Made by a program: the position numbers and the translations under genes. The notes below the pieces were generated by a model that worked only from the letters and a program-made list of their open reading frames with translations, was not told where the DNA came from and did no database searches. From assembly GCA_003508835.1 (NCBI GenBank), contig PUFA01000287.1, forward strand, positions 1 to 64,000: DNA of 64,000 nt, given 5' to 3'. Origin of the DNA: Eonycteris spelaea. Lineage: Eukaryota; Chordata; Mammalia; Chiroptera; Pteropodidae. Of this stretch, positions 11,376 to 24,184 are shown in pieces (position 1 is the first letter of the stretch; each line of letters opens with the position of its first letter).

Positions 11376-12614
11376 GTCATTTTGACTCAGAAGTTAAATT
11401 TAGTATTAGTTCATGTGATATGGAAATCACTAAACCTTTCTCAATATAACTGAACATAGATTTTCTAAAATTACAGAGTAAAATAATAGTTACCTATCTG
11501 TTAATCATGTCAACTCAAGCTAAAGTATCTCATTTTCTGTTTAGCCCAGAACCAGTCTGAACTAGTAATAATGTGTGTGTCTGTGTAAGCACGTGTATAT
11601 TAATACATTGTGTGCTTGAGTATGTATATGGTATGTACACATGTGAAAATAATTGTCTATGAGGGGTAGTAGGTGAGTAGTTGCGATATGTGAAAATATT
11701 GAGAGAATTTACTAGTAATAGAGAAATGACTTTCAAATTTCAGAGAAATAGTGACACCTTTCAGTTTACCAAGTAAGACATAATCGATCATTAAACTCTT
11801 TTGCATATATAATTCATTAATGACTAGCTACAATATTCTAATTCAATAGGCATTTATTAGCAAATATTAGTGCTTGGAAATTATCTATATGTGTGAAATG
11901 ACATTTCTGAATATGATACTTTCAAAATTACAAAGTTTCTAAAATACATATTTCTCATAATGTACAATGCCCTTGGCTCAGAAGAAAAGTACTTCAGTTT
12001 TTCACTTTGTCATTCATTTTGTCAAATAATGTATTAGAAAATGTCGTAAGAGCTGGAATTACATTACTAAAGGTTAATAGGGTATCCGTTCATGGGCTTT
12101 TATTACAATTTGGTAGATAAAGAGTAAACAGATTAGCACCTATATAACTTAAGTTCACGATAACTATTGTGAAAGAGATCAAAGCAGTGTAAGAAAATAG
12201 TAAACAGGAAGGTTTAAGGAATTGGCTAGTTTAGATGGGGGTGGGGAAGGATAGGCATTTCTGGAAGAGAGGCCATTAAAACAGAGATCTGAATGAATTA
12301 ATAATGTAAGTTAAAATCTTGAGGAAAGTCATTTCTTGTGAAGGTTACAGACAGAAACAATGTAACTTATTCAAAGCAATAAGTGATGTAAGAGGGCAAA
12401 AAATGCATTCGGAGATGTTAGCCATGTTATTAAGATTGGTTCTAAGTATAGTTTAGAAAAGGAACAGAATTGTTGACTGGAATAGTCTCTATAAATTTTG
12501 TATATCATTCTTAGTGTTTTTATCAAAGTCCTAAGCTCAAAGGCAAAAGCGGAAAAAAAAAAGTGAACCTGTAAACAAACAAAGTTCTACTTCCTGAATT
12601 AAAGAGAAATTGAG

Positions 12615-12718
12615 AAAAGTTGATCACATTTCTCTTTAAATAATAAAAGTACCTCTCAAAAAAGTTGATCACGTTTCTCTTTAAATAACAAAAGTACCTT
12701 TAAATAATAAAAGTACCT
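12615..12718. repeat. Short tandem duplication, about 2.5 copies
   Basis: A ~40-base unit (AAAAGTTGATCAC...AAGTACCT) at 12615-12654 recurs at 12660-12699 with only two clear changes. Its last ~20 bases (TTTAAATAATAAAAGTACCT) recur again at 12699-12718. The near-identity suggests a recent local duplication compared with the surrounding decayed repeats. Confidence 0.9.
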
Positions 12719-13457
12719 ATCTCCAGTAAACAGGAAATTATGTCACAAAGATAAATTATACCCACTATATAGTATTGTGAAGGATGAATCTGTAACGTCT
12801 TTTCATTTATATTTATAATCTAATGCTATATGATTAAATTTGGGAAGGCTACACACATTTTGCTAGATAACTGAGAACTGATTTTTTAAAAGTTGGCAGT
12901 GTATAAGAGTTTGTTGTTTTTTTAGAAGTTAATGAAACTGAAATAGAAAAACAAAACAAAACAACTGTTTCAAATTCAAAAATGACTTAGAGTCAATTAT
13001 AGGTTATGTGTTTGGTTAGAATACAATTAGTTTGAAATGCAATTGAGTTATCACTGATTGTTAGAAGTTAAAGTAAATGAAATTATAAATTATCCCATTG
13101 GGGTGAAGGACTAACAAGTTTCACATTATAAAACAAAACAAAATTAAAATACACTTATATGCTGTATACAATTGTATAATGAACAAGAGTATTTTCACTG
13201 TCTATATATTTTCTCCAATGCATCAGTTAATTGAAATAATTGAAAGTCAATAATTAAAATGATATATTTTCAGAAGTACTGAAAGAATAATAGGATCTTT
13301 AATTTTCAGGATTTTATTCTTAAAACAGAAAAAGAAATATAATAGAATGATGCAATTTAAGTAAAGGACTTCTGCTTTCAGATATAATTAAGTAACTTGT
13401 ATAAACCAAATATCCTGTGAGAAGAAAGTAGAAATGTATGGCCCAATAAACTATAAG

Positions 13458-13509
13458 AGATGATAGATGATGAATGGATGGATGGATAGATAGATGGATA
13501 GAGAGAGAA

Positions 13510-13554
<45 letters not shown>

Positions 13555-13576
13555 CATACATGCATACATACATACC
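13458..13576. repeat. Compound microsatellite (GATG/GATA)n-(GA)n-(CATA)n
   Basis: GATG, GGAT and GATA units lead into ~45 bases of (GA)n and then CATACATG-type units. Serine/leucine- and arginine/glutamate-rich frames across it are artefacts of the repeat. Confidence 0.95.
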
Positions 13577-14390
13577 ACTTGTTAAAGGCATCCAAAAATT
13601 ATTGGGACTTGTGGATAAAATTTCCAAAAAAGGAAAAAAAGGTGAGCATAATGAAACAAGATGCTGGTGATCCAGGCAGAATGCCTGGTCAGATGGCTAC
13701 TGTTAAGAGCAGAAAAACTGACTGTGATTTTGGTAATTTTTCAAGGCTAGAAAATGAAAATTAGAGAATTGTGAGATCATAATCTTGGTGATAAGAGAGA
13801 ACATCTATGATATGAGCCTCACAACTTATTTCTTCTCTTCTAAAGTTATTTACTACATTTTGCCACTACAAAAAGAGGCTAAAAATGCAAATTACATTTT
13901 CTAGACTCTCTACGTGATGAGGAATAAATTTTATTTCAGAATCAGCCATTTGAGAGGCCAGCAAACACCCCAGATTTTTAGATGGAGCTCCTGGAAGAGT
14001 GTGTCCCAGGTGCAGAGACAATCCAGAGATCCTTGGAAAATTGCCAACATTGTAATGCAGCTTTGTCCCTGATTTTTTTGTAGTGATATGTCTCACTCTG
14101 TCTGAAGGAGTGAACACTCTCTGAAAGAAAATCACCCCAAACTCCAATGCCAGTATGCAATCCCAAATTATGAGTTATGCCAAGAAAAAGGATCCAATAA
14201 CATTGATTTATGATTAAACTAGTAATGCTTAAATAAAATAATTTTATTATTATAAAAAATACTAGTACTTTGCAATAATTCTAACATCAGTTGTACAAGA
14301 AATCTAAAGTGAAACATTATTAAGAAAATCCAAAAAGAATGAATAAAAATAGATCATATTAATGAATATCAAAACATTTTAAAGTTTTTT

Positions 14391-14434
14391 ACATTACTCT
14401 ACAAATACAATGCAAATTCAATTAAAATCCCAAT

Positions 14435-14481
<47 letters not shown>

Positions 14482-15540
14482 CTGACCATCTGGTTAAAGT
14501 TAATTTGAAATGCAAACTATTGGCAACATATAGCCAAAAAATCTTGAAGAGCAAAGCTAGAGAACTTTCACTGCTAGGTATCAAGAAAAACAACCTATAG
14601 TGATTAAGAGAATGCCAAATGGGCACATGAATAGGCATGGAATGGAGTGAAGAGTACAGACCCACACATATAGGGTAATTTACTTTGTGACAAATGTCAT
14701 CCATGGTACAGTGAGGAAACTGACAGTCTTATGAATAAATGTGCTGAGACAACTAGATAATCATATAGATATAAATTAATCTTGTTCTACCACAAACCAT
14801 TTCAAAAAAATCAATTTTGAACTGATTATAGGTCTTAATGTGAAATATAACCACATAAAACCTCAGGAAAAACAAAAACCTAGGGAATAAATTCAAATTA
14901 TTGAGGTAGGCAAAGACTTCTTAAACAAGACACTAAAATCACTAACTATATAAAGGAAAAATTATGAATTCAATTCAATTCAAACTAAAAGCCTAAGTTT
15001 ACAAATAGATATCATAAAGAGACCAGAAAGGCAAGGAGGGAGAAAGATATCCAATTCTCATATATCTGGCAAATGTCTCCTATTTGGAAATAAAGATCTA
15101 TAAATAGGTAAAAAAAAGATCAATAGCTTGGAAGAAAAATGGACAAGACTCATTTGACAATGTCATCAAGGCAGTAAATATATAAAATGTGTGTAGGGAA
15201 TTGATTTGCATTAGGTATGTTTAAATCAAAACCACAATTACTACTACTAGACATCTACCAAGTGACTAAAAAAAAAGATAAGTAATTTGGTAATTTCAAG
15301 TGTTGGCATATAAAACAAACAAACAAACAAAATAAAACAAACTCATAGAAACAGATTTATCAGAACGGTAGGGGTGAGGAGATGGGTAAAAGGGGAAGAG
15401 GAATATGGCTAATAATATTGTGATAAATTTACATGATGACAGATGATTACTAGAATTAATGGAGTGATAACATTGTGTTATAAAAATGTCAAATATTGTA
15501 CAACTGAAACTAATAGAATCAATATAAGATTGTATGCCAA
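14391..15540 (+). mobile_element. Old L1 fragment: ORF2 C-terminal region and 3'UTR
   Basis: Late ORF2 landmarks of an ancient L1 are in order: 'ATGCAAATTCAATTAAAATC', 'CTAGAGAACTTTCACTGC', 'ATAGGCATGGAATGGAGTG', 'AATGGACAAGACTCATTTG', followed by a 3'UTR related to the younger lineages ('GTACAACTGAAACTAATAG', 'AAGATTGTATGCCAACC'). The order matches the near-full-length copy at 61.1-62.7 kb. It has many stops and frameshifts. A (GT)n tract sits in the ORF2-derived part. Confidence 0.7.
14437..14478. repeat. (GT)21 microsatellite inside L1
   Basis: About 21 uninterrupted GT units lie in the ORF2-derived segment. A minus-strand frame crossing it reads as poly-Thr-His and is not a gene. Confidence 0.95.
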
Positions 15541-15779
15541 CCATACAAGGAGAAGGGTCCAGAGAGTTTTCTACTAATGGGATGTCTAGTATTCAAGGTG
15601 GTGGGGAGTTGAAGGCTACTCCCCAGTCACTATTTTGTAACAGATACATTCACTCTATGAAAGTGTTCTACCTTTTAATAACATTTTTATTAATAGACTC
15701 ATATAGTATATATAGTATATATGTGTGGTACCTGTGTTCTTTTATTCAAAATTGTGTTTTGTAATTTCTTTATTTTTAT

Positions 15780-16000
15780 AAGTAGCAATATTTTAAAATT
15801 AAGTTTTGTGTTTCCAAACACTAACTATTATTGCTGGTACTGCTATAAACATGCTTATGCATGTCTATTGACAACATACATATTTATGTTTAGACATACA
15901 TAGGAGAGGAGTGGCCGAGTCACTGTATAATACTTTAACTGTATTAAACGCAGTTAAACAATTTTCAAAAGTGGTTGCCAATTTTCTCTTTTTTGTTGCA
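15780..16000 (-). mobile_element. Old L1ME-class fragment, antisense
   Basis: A diverged match in reverse complement to the late ORF2/3' region of ancient L1: 'TTGCTGGTACTGCTATAAAC' with 'ATGCTTATGCATGTC', and 'TTCAAAAGTGGTTGCCAATT' (compare 'ccaaagtggttgtaccaatt'). The flanking 15541-15779 has no recognised feature. Confidence 0.5.
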
Positions 16001-17020
16001 ATTCATGGCTTCTTCACTTCTCATTTCTATGTCTAAAATGGGGAGGAAGTGCCAGGTGGAGCAGGTGCCACTACCATGTAAATCCTTGTCATTATAAGGG
16101 AGACAGTGTTGACCTGTGGCCTTCTCTCAGACCTCTACAAACTTAGTGGATATATATGTAGCACAGAAAAAATGTTTGATGAGGATTGTGTTGAAAGAAT
16201 AATAACATTACACTTCTCCTCCAAATCCTTTCTTTATCTCCTTTTGACAAACCAAAATTTCTGGCTATAATAACATGATGTATATCTTTTTATATTGACT
16301 CTGACATTTGATACGAAAGGTTTAAAAATATTGATTCAGAGAATGAATATATGTGAGATTCAAAATCTGGATGTGTCCTGTGATAAGTAAAATGTTAACC
16401 TAGATCAACCTAATTATATTGTTAATAAACATTTGAATTAAAAATATTTATGGATAAAATCAAAAATTTCAATAAACATGTATTCCAGTAAAATTTTGAT
16501 GCTGGGGGAGTGAAGTCAGACTCTTATAATTTGGGTAAATGATATCCATACTGGATTAAGCCAGCATACTAAGAACACCATGAAATTCATGGCAGTGATT
16601 TTATCATGATGTGTTTTAAACAAGTGCTGACAAAAAAGCCATGCTCCAATCTACAGGGAATGGGTGACTTGTAATAGTGAGGAAACAACTTGTACAGTAG
16701 GCGCACCTGCTGGAGAATATAATCAATCTCTAGCTTAGAAGGTTGTTATACATAGGCAGTTATAGTTGGCCTACAGTCATTCATTGCAAAGCAAATATTG
16801 CTTGTTTACAGAAAGGTATCCTCATTTCCTGTGTAGGTCATGACAAGAAGATTATAAGTACTCACTATTTTGCTAGTACATGCAAACTCACAAACTTCCT
16901 TATTTGCCTGTAGTTTAGAACCCAAAAATTCCTCATGTAAGTAAACTCGCTGGGTACTACAAAGCTTTCTACTCAAAGACAGCTAATATTGCAAAAATTT
17001 ACCAAACTAAAATTTTACAA
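16001..17020. other. Unique intergenic DNA
   Basis: No gene or recognised repeat. Confidence 0.5.
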
Positions 17021-17830
17021 TCTCATTAATTGAAAGACATCATATACCACAAACTGGGAGGAGATACAAGTATATATATGTATGTATGTTCAATAAAGTT
17101 TTAACATGTAGAGTATTAAGAATTCCCAAAAATCAATCAATAAATCAAATGTAAAACAACTCAAAAAAAAAAGCTAAACACATGACAAAAGAAGAGATAG
17201 ATAAGGCCCAATTAGCATACAAAATGTTGTTGAAACTTAGTGTTAAACTGGGAGATATAAATTAAAACAAAATTGAGAAACAATTTTATACACTTTAGGT
17301 ATTTGAAATTAAGATTCAAATAATACAACCATGATCTCATATATTTCTGGTGAGAATGTAAATCAGTACAACCATTTTGGAAAATAATTTGACACCATTT
17401 CATAAAGCTAAGCCATTCATAAGACCTATATCAAAATCTTTATTCATTGCACCATGTACGAAAGTATGTTCTCATCTTATATTAGAAAAAAAAAACTTAA
17501 AACAATCCAAATTCATATAAATTGTGATATAGTACCACAATAAAACATAATATGGCAGAGAAATTAATGAATTACAATTGCTGAGAACAACATGAATGGA
17601 TCTCAGAAGCATAATGGTGAGTAAAAGTATTAAGCCCCAAAAGACTATCTACAGAATGTTATCTTTTGTTTACCAATTTAACAAAAAACTAAACAATTTG
17701 TTGTTTTGATAAATACATATTTGATAAAATATAGAGGGAGGTTGTGAAAGAGACAGAAAGCAGCAACAGATGATGTAAGGTATTAAATATATTCTAATTT
17801 TTGGACTGGGTGGTTCTTTATTACATTATT
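17021..17830 (+). mobile_element. Old L1M fragment, ORF2 C-terminal region
   Basis: A diverged ancient L1 in sense orientation: 'CACAAACTGGGAGGAGATAC', 'GAGATAGATAAGGCCCAATT' (compare 'gatatacaaatggccaat'), 'TGGTGAGAATGTAAATCAGT', 'ACCATTTTGGAAAATAATTT', 'ACATGAATGGATCTCAGAAG'. The order is that of L1ME/L1MC ORF2 ends. No frame is intact. Confidence 0.65.
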
Positions 17831-19188
17831 TTAATTTGTCTGTCATTATACTGTTTATATATTTGCATTTATTCAGTATATTAAAATTTGATAAAACAAA
17901 TGCAAGGAAAATTTGAAACAGGTATATGTGACTACTATTTTTTTAATACTAGAACAATGTCACCTTGCTTCATCAGGTAGATGATTTCACAAGCTCTATG
18001 AGGCAGGTGATACTTAATATTGCTTTTCAAAGATATTTTGTATTTTTTGTGATTTTTGATAATGCAAATAACAAATCAAATGAGAAATCTTTCATTATAA
18101 GAGTTTATTACATATAGCTTATTATGTTGAATAATATGTTAAAAACAAACAGTTTAATGCTGAGTAAAGTAAAAGATAGTTGTTTACTTTTGCCTCCATA
18201 GACAATCTTGTATAGCATGGAAGGTATGTTTCAGATGTATATTGTCTCAGAGAAGAAAGCACATTTTTGTGAAAATAAAGTCTTTTTACATGTAGATTTT
18301 GTATAAACCCAATTAAAATATTTTTAAATGTTAAAATTTTAGATTCTTTATAGCCATTTGGCTTTTCAGGTCATTGTTACAGTCTCTTAAAAAACTAATG
18401 AAGGATCTATTTTATGTACTTCAATAAGACTTCAAATTAAAAATGGATTTTGTGATGTTTTCTTCTATCATGTATTCATACTATTTACAAATGGATTTAT
18501 TTTTCTTGGGAAATTTGTGGACACTTGCATGTAAGAAATATTTACTATTTCCAAAATAGTAGCAGGATGTATCTTAATTACACAATAGGTTTAACTAATT
18601 AAAGAATATTACTCTGGCAGTTTTATGTAGATTAACCATTCTGCTAAAAGGGAGTTAAGTTTCCATCTGTTATTCCCATCTATTATTTTAGCTAATGGAG
18701 CTGAAATAATATAAAAAGGACAAAGTTCAGCACCATGCAAAGATTTTAATAGTGACCAATATTACAAGACTGCTGGATGAGACTTAGAGTATTGAAGAGA
18801 GAAAAATGTTTAGGGGCAATAATTCAAGTAACCTATTTAAGCAGGAGATTCTGTCTGTAACATCCCATAAAAGTTAATTCATTTATTAAACTAAATTATG
18901 AGGTTTTGTTTAGTTCAAACATCTTTTTTTTAATGTGATATATAAAGAAAATAATAAAAAATAAAAGTGTATTGAATTAAATGCGCTTATCTGAAAAAGG
19001 CATTTATTTTTGTGTTATTCACCATACATAAAGTTCAATTGTGCTAGAACATGTATATGAATTGCTCTGACATTTATTTTTCAGAATCACTATGCTGCCT
19101 GGCAACCAGGTTTTCATTATAAATGATGAATAGTTTTGTAACTCAACAGAATAAGCATTGCTTCTATACAATAAAACCTAATATTAAT
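17831..19188. other. Unique AT-rich intergenic DNA
   Basis: No gene or recognised repeat family. Confidence 0.5.
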
Positions 19189-19570
19189 ACAATCACACAT
19201 TGCTTAATAAGAAGATATGTTCTAAGAAATGCATCATTAGGTAACTTTGTCATGCGAACATCATGGATGGTGCAAGAACCTAGATGGTAATGGCTACTAA
19301 CTACACACCTAGGTTATATGGTATAGCCTAGTGCTGCTAGGTTACAAACCTGTACAACATGCTACTGAAGTCAATTGTAACACAATGGTAAGTATGTGTG
19401 CATTAAATGTATTTAAACATAGAAAAGGCACAGTAAAAATATGGTAAAAAAGATAAAAATATATAGTACACCTGTACAAGGCACTCACTATGAATGAAGC
19501 CTACAGAACTGAAAGTTGCTCTGGGTGAGACAGTGGGTGAGTGGTAAGTAAATGTAAAGGTATTCTGACA
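19189..19570 (-). mobile_element. Tigger3/4-like DNA transposon remnant
   Basis: This is a pogo/Tc1-mariner superfamily cut-and-paste transposon. It begins with 'ACAATCACACATTGCTTAAT', close to the Tigger terminal inverted repeat, then 'TCTAAGAAATGCATCATTAG', 'CGAACATCATGGATG', repeated 'CCTAG' boxes ('ACACACCTAGGTTATATGG', 'CTAGGTTACAAACCTGTAC'), 'GTAACACAATGGTAAGTA' and 'CTCTGGGTGAGACAGTGGGTG'. This is one terminal portion only; the opposite terminus and the transposase frame are not visible. Strand is given relative to my recollection of the consensus. The subfamily name is approximate. Confidence 0.75.
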
Positions 19571-22500
19571 AAGTCAGAAATAGAATTTTGAAGCTGTTGT
19601 TATTGCTTTAAAAATGGGGTGTAGTCTGGATTGATTGAAAATAGTGAACAAAATTGAGGGGGAAAGGCATAGATCAAAGAACTTTATAATATTTAATTAA
19701 GAAAAAGGTGTTAACAAGGAGAGAGTATAGATCTGACTCAATATTTTGACTTTGGAAATTTTTTTTTTTTAGTTCCATTGACCCTATTTGGCAAAAAGGG
19801 TTCTGTCTGGAATTGAATTGATGGAAGAAATAAAATATATCTATGCCAGTGGGTCCTCATTACCATAGAAAGCGTTTACTAAGTAGCAGTAGCACTGTGG
19901 ACCTGTGTCCTTATACAGGATCTTAGATCTTCAACCAAGAATTTTCAGCAGTGTACCCTAAAGACCAACCATCAAACTAGATTTGGAAGGTCTGTAGTTC
20001 CCTGTGTGCTGAAACAGGTTAGTAGCTGACCGATTGGGGTTTAAGCTGTACATTCAAAATTGAGGTGCTATAAGTGAGTTAAGCCTCACAGATATTTCTT
20101 CCATCAGAGAAAAAATATTCTCTTAAACCACATATCCTTCCATTTCTTACAGGAAATTCAGCTCCATTATAATTTTATTGGACCACTATTGCATATGCCA
20201 TCCATCAGGGACCAAAACATTGTTACGCTATGCATGACTATAAATTCTCTTTTTGTTTTATTTTGTTTTTCATCTTTTCATGTGTTCAGGGTGCATTATC
20301 AAGGATAAAGGGAAGATCTCCTTATTTAAAAAATAAAACAAAACATATCTTATAAACAGCCAGAAGATGGGATTTAAACCACAGAGAAAAAAAATGTAAA
20401 CAGAATTGTCTGATAAAATTATATTGGAAATAAGACTGAAAGTGTAACAACATAATCAAGCAACAGGTATTAATAATTGATATTTGCTACTCTAATGCAA
20501 GTCAAACATTTAACGCCTAATAGACACTAAAACCAAAGCTAACTAATTAAATAACAGTAAATGTTTATTTTGTTATTGCTACATGTTTGCTTTTTAATAT
20601 AGGAGAGGGAAAGTTAGATTTATAATTCTAAGGAAGAAAAGGAAGGTACACTTGAATAAAAACAAAAATTAAAAAAACAGTGCCACTGAACACAAACTTA
20701 GCAAATCTGCGTGGTGAGACAAGAAAACTGCAGATGGAGTATTTAGTAATACCATATAGAGCACTAAACTAACAATTCCAAATATAAAAAGTCTGTTCTG
20801 GTATTGTCATAAATTATTCATATTCCATTATTGCAATCTCAGAATCACTTTCCAAGATTGATCCTCAAAATCTGTATCCCGCACAGATTAGAATCAAATA
20901 AATAGAGGGGAAAAAGTACAAGTATGTGTGTGTGTGTCTGCATTTTTGTTTTGTGTATACAATTATAAAGTAAATTAAGTGAAATATTAATCAGAGGAGA
21001 AATTTTAAGAATTTTATGTTAAATTTATGCACTAGAGTAAAACATCTATTAAAAATAGCTATATTATGTTATACATGTTTACCTGAAAAAAAATGTCTAC
21101 GATGCATTAAAGGAAACAGCATTTCAGTTAATCCAATAAAAGCAATTGGATGAAAAAAAGTATGTGTGTGTCTGTATGTGAGACAGGGAGAGAGATTTGA
21201 GAAAGCAATCTAAAATATTTATGTCCCAAATTTTTATTCAAATTTTGGTTAAAAATAAACAAATATAGACTATCCTGCAATATATCTTGCAAGAAAAATA
21301 TGAAAATGAGTGAATTGTAATATTATTCCCTTTAATTTCTAATTGTATGGATGTTCTAAATATTCAGCAAAATAAGTTTAAACAATGTAGTCTGTACCCC
21401 TTTACTTGCATATAGTTTAAAATGAACAATGCTACAGAGCTGATTAATTACACATAAATTATATATATCTTTGTGTGCAACTCAATAGATAATTATACTT
21501 AATTGCATTGTGAGAGAATAGGAGTTACATATCAGAAAATAGGAGGAGCTCCTATTATATGAATTTAGAAATGCAAAAAGGTTTCAAATATCATTTTTTA
21601 AAATGAAATTTGATTTGCAAAGGTTCCAAATTAGTCAGAAAATTTTGCATTGACTCTGACGCATTTAATAACATTTGCTCTTTAAATTCAACTTGTCTGA
21701 ATATTTTTATGTCTACAAAATAGAATCTGCTATTGATGTAAATTAATCCCTTAATTTTTCCTGTTCATTGATTTTTCCTGTTTGTTCCTACATCCAGAAA
21801 ATAACTGCATATAATTAATTTTTTAATAATTTCTCCTTTAATTTTTTAAAATGTTACTGTAGTACTCATTTCCTTTAGGTCATTTATGAATATTCCCTAA
21901 TGTTTTCTGGATTTAGAGACAAGTTTCATTGAGAGATTTTAAACTTTTGTGACACATTACAGTCAATTTCAAGATAAATTGATTTTCCATTCATGTGAGC
22001 TAAAAGATTAGTCTGCTTTCAGTGACAGAGCTCTGATTAAATGAAGTAACTGCTATTTACCATGAAAGAGCTCACCACAACTTACCTTTAGCTTTAGCTC
22101 AAAACATGCATGAGTTAATTTGGTGTTGGAATGGTGGGGACGAAGTAAATGGGAGGAGATTTTTCCATTTGTGGAAAATTCTTGATGAACACCTAAGTAT
22201 ATTTTGGATCTTGATTAAACTGTTAATACTGAATTAGAGGAAGAAACCTCATTATATAATTAATGATTTTGCTCAAATTGCCAGTTATTACAGCAAATGC
22301 ATCTTTCCTATTGAAGCTTTTAACATGCAGTTTGAACAGAGTAATATGTGTCGCATTATACCAATTGTCTTTACAAACTGTTTGCAGCCTGCTACCTAGG
22401 AAACTTGAGTGTAGGAGGAGCTGTTCTAAGAGATTGCACATGGTTCCAGTTGCCAAGGAAACCCATGCTTTTTTTCCTGTAAATGTCCAAAGTCGGTTCC

Positions 22501-23083
22501 TTATTAGGATTTGGATTAACAGTGATCTCAAAGGAAAAGCTGAGTGAAGATGGTTGTAGTTTCTTTTCATACATTGAATTACATTACACTTTAGTGTAAA
22601 CTGAATAGCTATGATAAATTGTCATCAGCATGTAGGCTTAAAATATAGAAGTAAAGTCTTGTGGATTATCAGCTATGGTTTTTATCTGGCATAAGAAATG
22701 AGAAATTAGAAATAAGAGAAAATGTAAAATCTTGCACTGTGAGGTAAAATAGATGATAGGAGCATAGAGAAAATATATTTTTCTGAAAAATAAATGGTAA
22801 GTATCTTATGGAATGTATGATACTTATTCAAATATGTGAATGTTAAATGTGCATTTTTTGAATAATGTTACATAAAATTATTTCCCTTGAATATTTTCCA
22901 TGTAGTAATTCTAATACTTTAAATTGAACCCTCTTTATTTTATATCACTCCATATTATTGTGCTAAAAATCTTGTATTTCATATTCTACTAACATTGTTT
23001 ACTCTGTTGGGATAATTAAAATACTCTAAAATATAAAATCACAAGTCATATTTTATAAGTGCTACTTCAACATGATATATCAC
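19571..23083. other. Longest stretch without recognised repeats
   Basis: About 3.5 kb without an interspersed repeat that I can identify. It includes a short (TG)n near 20925. Overlapping frames of 115 codons (minus) and 94 codons (plus) at 22223-22570 lie on top of each other and share no recognisable domain. In a window otherwise full of LINE debris, persistent absence of insertions could be chance or could mark constrained non-coding DNA. Confidence 0.45.
22449..22462. promoter_or_regulatory. RFX X-box-like motif
   Basis: GTTGCCAAGGAAAC fits the palindromic X-box pattern bound by RFX-family winged-helix factors (half sites GTTRCC and GGYAAC or close variants). It lies in a repeat-free segment. 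A 14-base match can occur by chance, and no nearby promoter or gene is visible. Confidence 0.3.
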
Positions 23084-23986
23084 AATTATATATCTACAGT
23101 ACACAAAGCAATCTATAGATCCAATGCAATTCCTATCAAAATGCCAATGACATTTTTCAAAGAGCTAGAATAAATAATTCTAATATAAAACCAAAAAATC
23201 AGCCTCCGAATAGCCATGGCAATCCTGAGAAAGTAGAATAAATTTGTAGGTATCACTTTACCTGATACCAAACTATACTACAAGAAAACAGTTTGGAGAT
23301 TCCTCAAAAAATTAAACATGTTATAACTCAATAATTCCATTTCTTTGTATTTACCCGATGAAATCCAAAACACTAACTTAAAAGGTATATGCACCCTTAT
23401 GTTCATTGCAGCAATATTGACAATAGCCAAGATATGGAAGCAACCTATGTGCCCATCGGTGAACAATTGTATAAAGAAGTGGTGCACACATACAATGCAA
23501 TAGCACTTGTCCATAAAATATAATAAAATCTTACCATTTGTGACAACACCAATGCATCTAGAAGGTATTATGCTGAATGAAAATAAGTCAGAGAAAGACA
23601 AATACTATATCATCTCACATATGTAAAATATAAAGAATAAGATAAATGATCAAAAAATTCATAACAGACTCATAGATTTAGAGGATAAATTGATGATTGC
23701 AAGATAAGTCGGGGGCGGGGGTTTGGGAGGTTGAGTGCAAAATGTGAAGGAATGAAGTATAGAAGTATAAATTAGTAGTAGTAATAAAACAGTCTAGGGG
23801 TTGTAGAGTACAGCATAGGGAATACAGTCAATAATATTATAATTATGTATAGTGCCAGGTGAGAGCTAAAAAATTAGGGAAATCACTTTATAAATTATAT
23901 AAATACTATGCTGCACCCCTGAAACTAAAATAAAATAATATTGACTGTCAACTCTAATTGAATAAATAAAAATAAAAAAAAAATTT
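23084..23986 (+). mobile_element. L1 fragment with internal ORF2 deletion
   Basis: It starts in late ORF2 ('CAATGCAATTCCTATCAAAA', 23124 on), and reaches 'CTATACTACAAG' at about 23285. It then jumps directly to 'AAAACAGTTTGGAGATTCCTC', skipping about 0.8 kb that is present between roughly 61305 and 62114 in the near-full-length copy. It continues to a normal L1 3'UTR ('CACCCCTGAAACTAAAATAA') and an A-rich tail. A 107-codon minus-strand frame here is antisense to L1 and not a gene. Confidence 0.8.
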
Positions 23987-23987
23987 A

Positions 23988-24052
23988 AAATGTCTCCAGA
24001 CATCGGTAAATGCTCTCTGGTGGGCAAAATAGCCTCTAATTGAGAACCACTG
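23988..24052 (-). mobile_element. MER20 (hAT-Charlie) terminal fragment
   Basis: The reverse complement reads 'CAGTGGTTCTCAATTAGAGG' followed by the 'ttgcccaccagagagcattt' and 'gatgtctggagacatttt' parts, as at the start of MER20. Only ~65 bases remain, and the L1 A-tail abuts its inner edge. Confidence 0.75.
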
Positions 24053-24184
24053 ACATATCTAATTGAAAGAATTTTTGTTCACTTGTTTTTCTTTGGCTGA
24101 AAATGTTGTTTTCATGAGAACGTAACAGGTTAATTGCCATTCAATTTGTCTAAAAAGATTTCTCTAAAAATTTTGTTATGAGGT

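Larger units (their letters stand above)
11376..14390. other. Mostly unique intergenic DNA with simple repeats
   Basis: No interspersed repeat was recognised except the tandem duplication and microsatellite listed separately. The stretch 13640-14160 is less AT-rich than its surroundings and has overlapping minus-strand frames of 62-93 codons. None shows a recognisable domain, so its origin is unknown. Confidence 0.5.

Noticed and set aside
13320..13764. Overlapping frames on both strands near 13.3-13.8 kb
   Set aside because: They read the (GATG)n-(GA)n-(CATA)n microsatellite and AT-rich flanks.
19189..19570. Considered as an LTR or unique conserved element
   Set aside because: Terminal-repeat-like start and internal CCTAGG boxes match a Tigger-type DNA transposon better.
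22223..22574. Overlapping 115-, 94- and 60-codon frames on both strands
   Set aside because: They overlap on opposite strands in unique DNA with no domain, no Kozak-like or splice context and no codon bias I could see. I treat them as chance frames.
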